Source: Nitrospinota bacterium (lineage in GTDB: Bacteria > Tectomicrobia > Entotheonellia > J063). From it: a stretch of 6,496 bases of DNA. This document shows positions 6,018-6,496 of this stretch, in pieces. The stretch spans positions 1 to 6,496 of the forward strand of contig RFHZ01000948.1 of NCBI GenBank assembly GCA_003696125.1. Direction: 5' to 3'. Position numbers and translations under genes: made by a program. Within the stretch, counting starts at the first letter, position 1. Each line of letters begins with the position of its first letter. A model generated the notes under the pieces. It made no database searches and was not told where the DNA came from. It was given only the letters and a program-made list of their open reading frames with translations.

Positions 6018-6496
6018 ATGATCGACTTTGATCTCCCCCTCATGGCCGGTGTACACCAGGAGCTAGAAACGCTCCTGGTGGGTGGCATCATTCGCAACGT
6101 CTATCAACCGGATGCCGATACCCTTCTCCTCGTTATCCGCCAGCCGGGGCAGACCCATCATCTCCTGCTGAGTGCTCACTTTGCCTGGCCACGCCTCCAT
6201 CTGACCACCCAGGTCTGGCCGCGTCCTTCCTCTCCCTCCCCCCTCTGTATGCTCTTCCGGAAATATCTGCGGGGCATGCAGATCCAGGCCTTCCTCCATC
6301 CCCCAGATCTACCGGTGTTTCAGCTTGTGTGCGCCCCCAGAGCAGGGGAAGGGAGAGAAGCGGTCTCTCTGATCGGGGAGTTTGTGGCCAAGTACAGCAA
6401 CCTGCTGTTGGTGAACCGGCACACCGGGAATATCATCGAAAGCGTGAAGCATCCCCTCTCTCCCTTTCGCCAGATTGCGCCCCATCTCCCCTATAC
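6018..6496 (+). CDS. RqcH/NFACT family protein (FbpA-like), N-terminal 159 residues, cut by window edge
   Basis: The NFACT-N domain of the Rqc2/RqcH family, whose members bind stalled 50S subunits with peptidyl-tRNA and, in bacteria such as B. subtilis, add C-terminal alanine tails. Family features are GGIIRNVYQP (22-31), LLLSAHFAWPRLHLT (49-63), CMLFRKYLRG (77-86), YSNLLLVNRHTGNIIES (126-142) and the start of FRQIAPHLPY (150-159). The reading frame stays open to the last base. The start at 6018 gives the usual MxxFDxxL beginning; ATG 6042 would remove it. The SD is weak (AGAGGG, 6011-6016) and the gene begins 5 bases after the EF-hand gene, so coupling is likely. The Asp-Arg motif expected near residue 97 reads Asp97-Leu98-Pro99, and the usual MGRHSN reads VAKYSN. 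Alternative annotations are 'fibronectin-binding protein A' or 'DUF814 protein'. Confidence 0.85.
   Translation, partial: MIDFDLPLMAGVHQELETLLVGGIIRNVYQPDADTLLLVIRQPGQTHHLLLSAHFAWPRLHLTTQVWPRPSSPSPLCMLFRKYLRGMQIQAFLHPPDLPVFQLVCAPRAGEGREAVSLIGEFVAKYSNLLLVNRHTGNIIESVKHPLSPFRQIAPHLPY

Overview
This is a bacterial segment of moderately high GC. Every recognisable gene is on the + strand, with purine-rich Shine-Dalgarno (SD) sites and short gaps inside gene groups. Two proteins carry Sec-type signal peptides, and one of them is a PDZ-containing S41 protease. Together with a CBS-ACT protein, an ETF pair and an RqcH/NFACT-type gene, this would fit an anaerobic or metabolically versatile lineage near Desulfobacterota, NC10, Nitrospirota or Chloroflexota. 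That placement is a low-confidence inference, because the window holds no phylogenetic marker.

Layout: positions 1-228 are non-coding or uncertain, with a GC-rich hairpin, G-runs and a weak promoter. Next is a CBS-CBS-ACT sensor protein (229-876). A 428-base gap (877-1304) contains a good sigma70-type promoter and a leader of about 200 nt with several competing inverted repeats. The leader precedes etfB (TTG start) and etfA, the two subunits of an electron transfer flavoprotein. A secreted C-terminal-processing (S41) protease follows 54 nt after etfA and may share its transcript. It ends in an EF-hand-like calcium loop and a probable Ig-like domain.

After a short AT-rich promoter/operator region (4993-5119) comes a second tight group: an XRE-type DNA-binding protein, a small exported protein with a textbook EF-hand loop (4-base ATGA overlap), and, 5 nt further on, the start of an RqcH/NFACT (FbpA-like) gene that runs off the right edge. 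The last gene has no stop codon in the window but is clear by translation.

Points of interest: (1) the NFACT-N domain seems to have lost the Arg of the conserved Asp-Arg motif used for tRNA binding; (2) EtfA has unusual residues at several FAD-pocket positions; (3) the etfBA leader could sequester its own ribosome binding site; (4) two palindromes sit just downstream of the XRE-gene promoter, as expected for an autoregulatory operator; (5) EF-hand loops occur in two exported proteins encoded near each other. I found no CRISPR array, IS element, tRNA or rRNA, and no clear intrinsic terminator.
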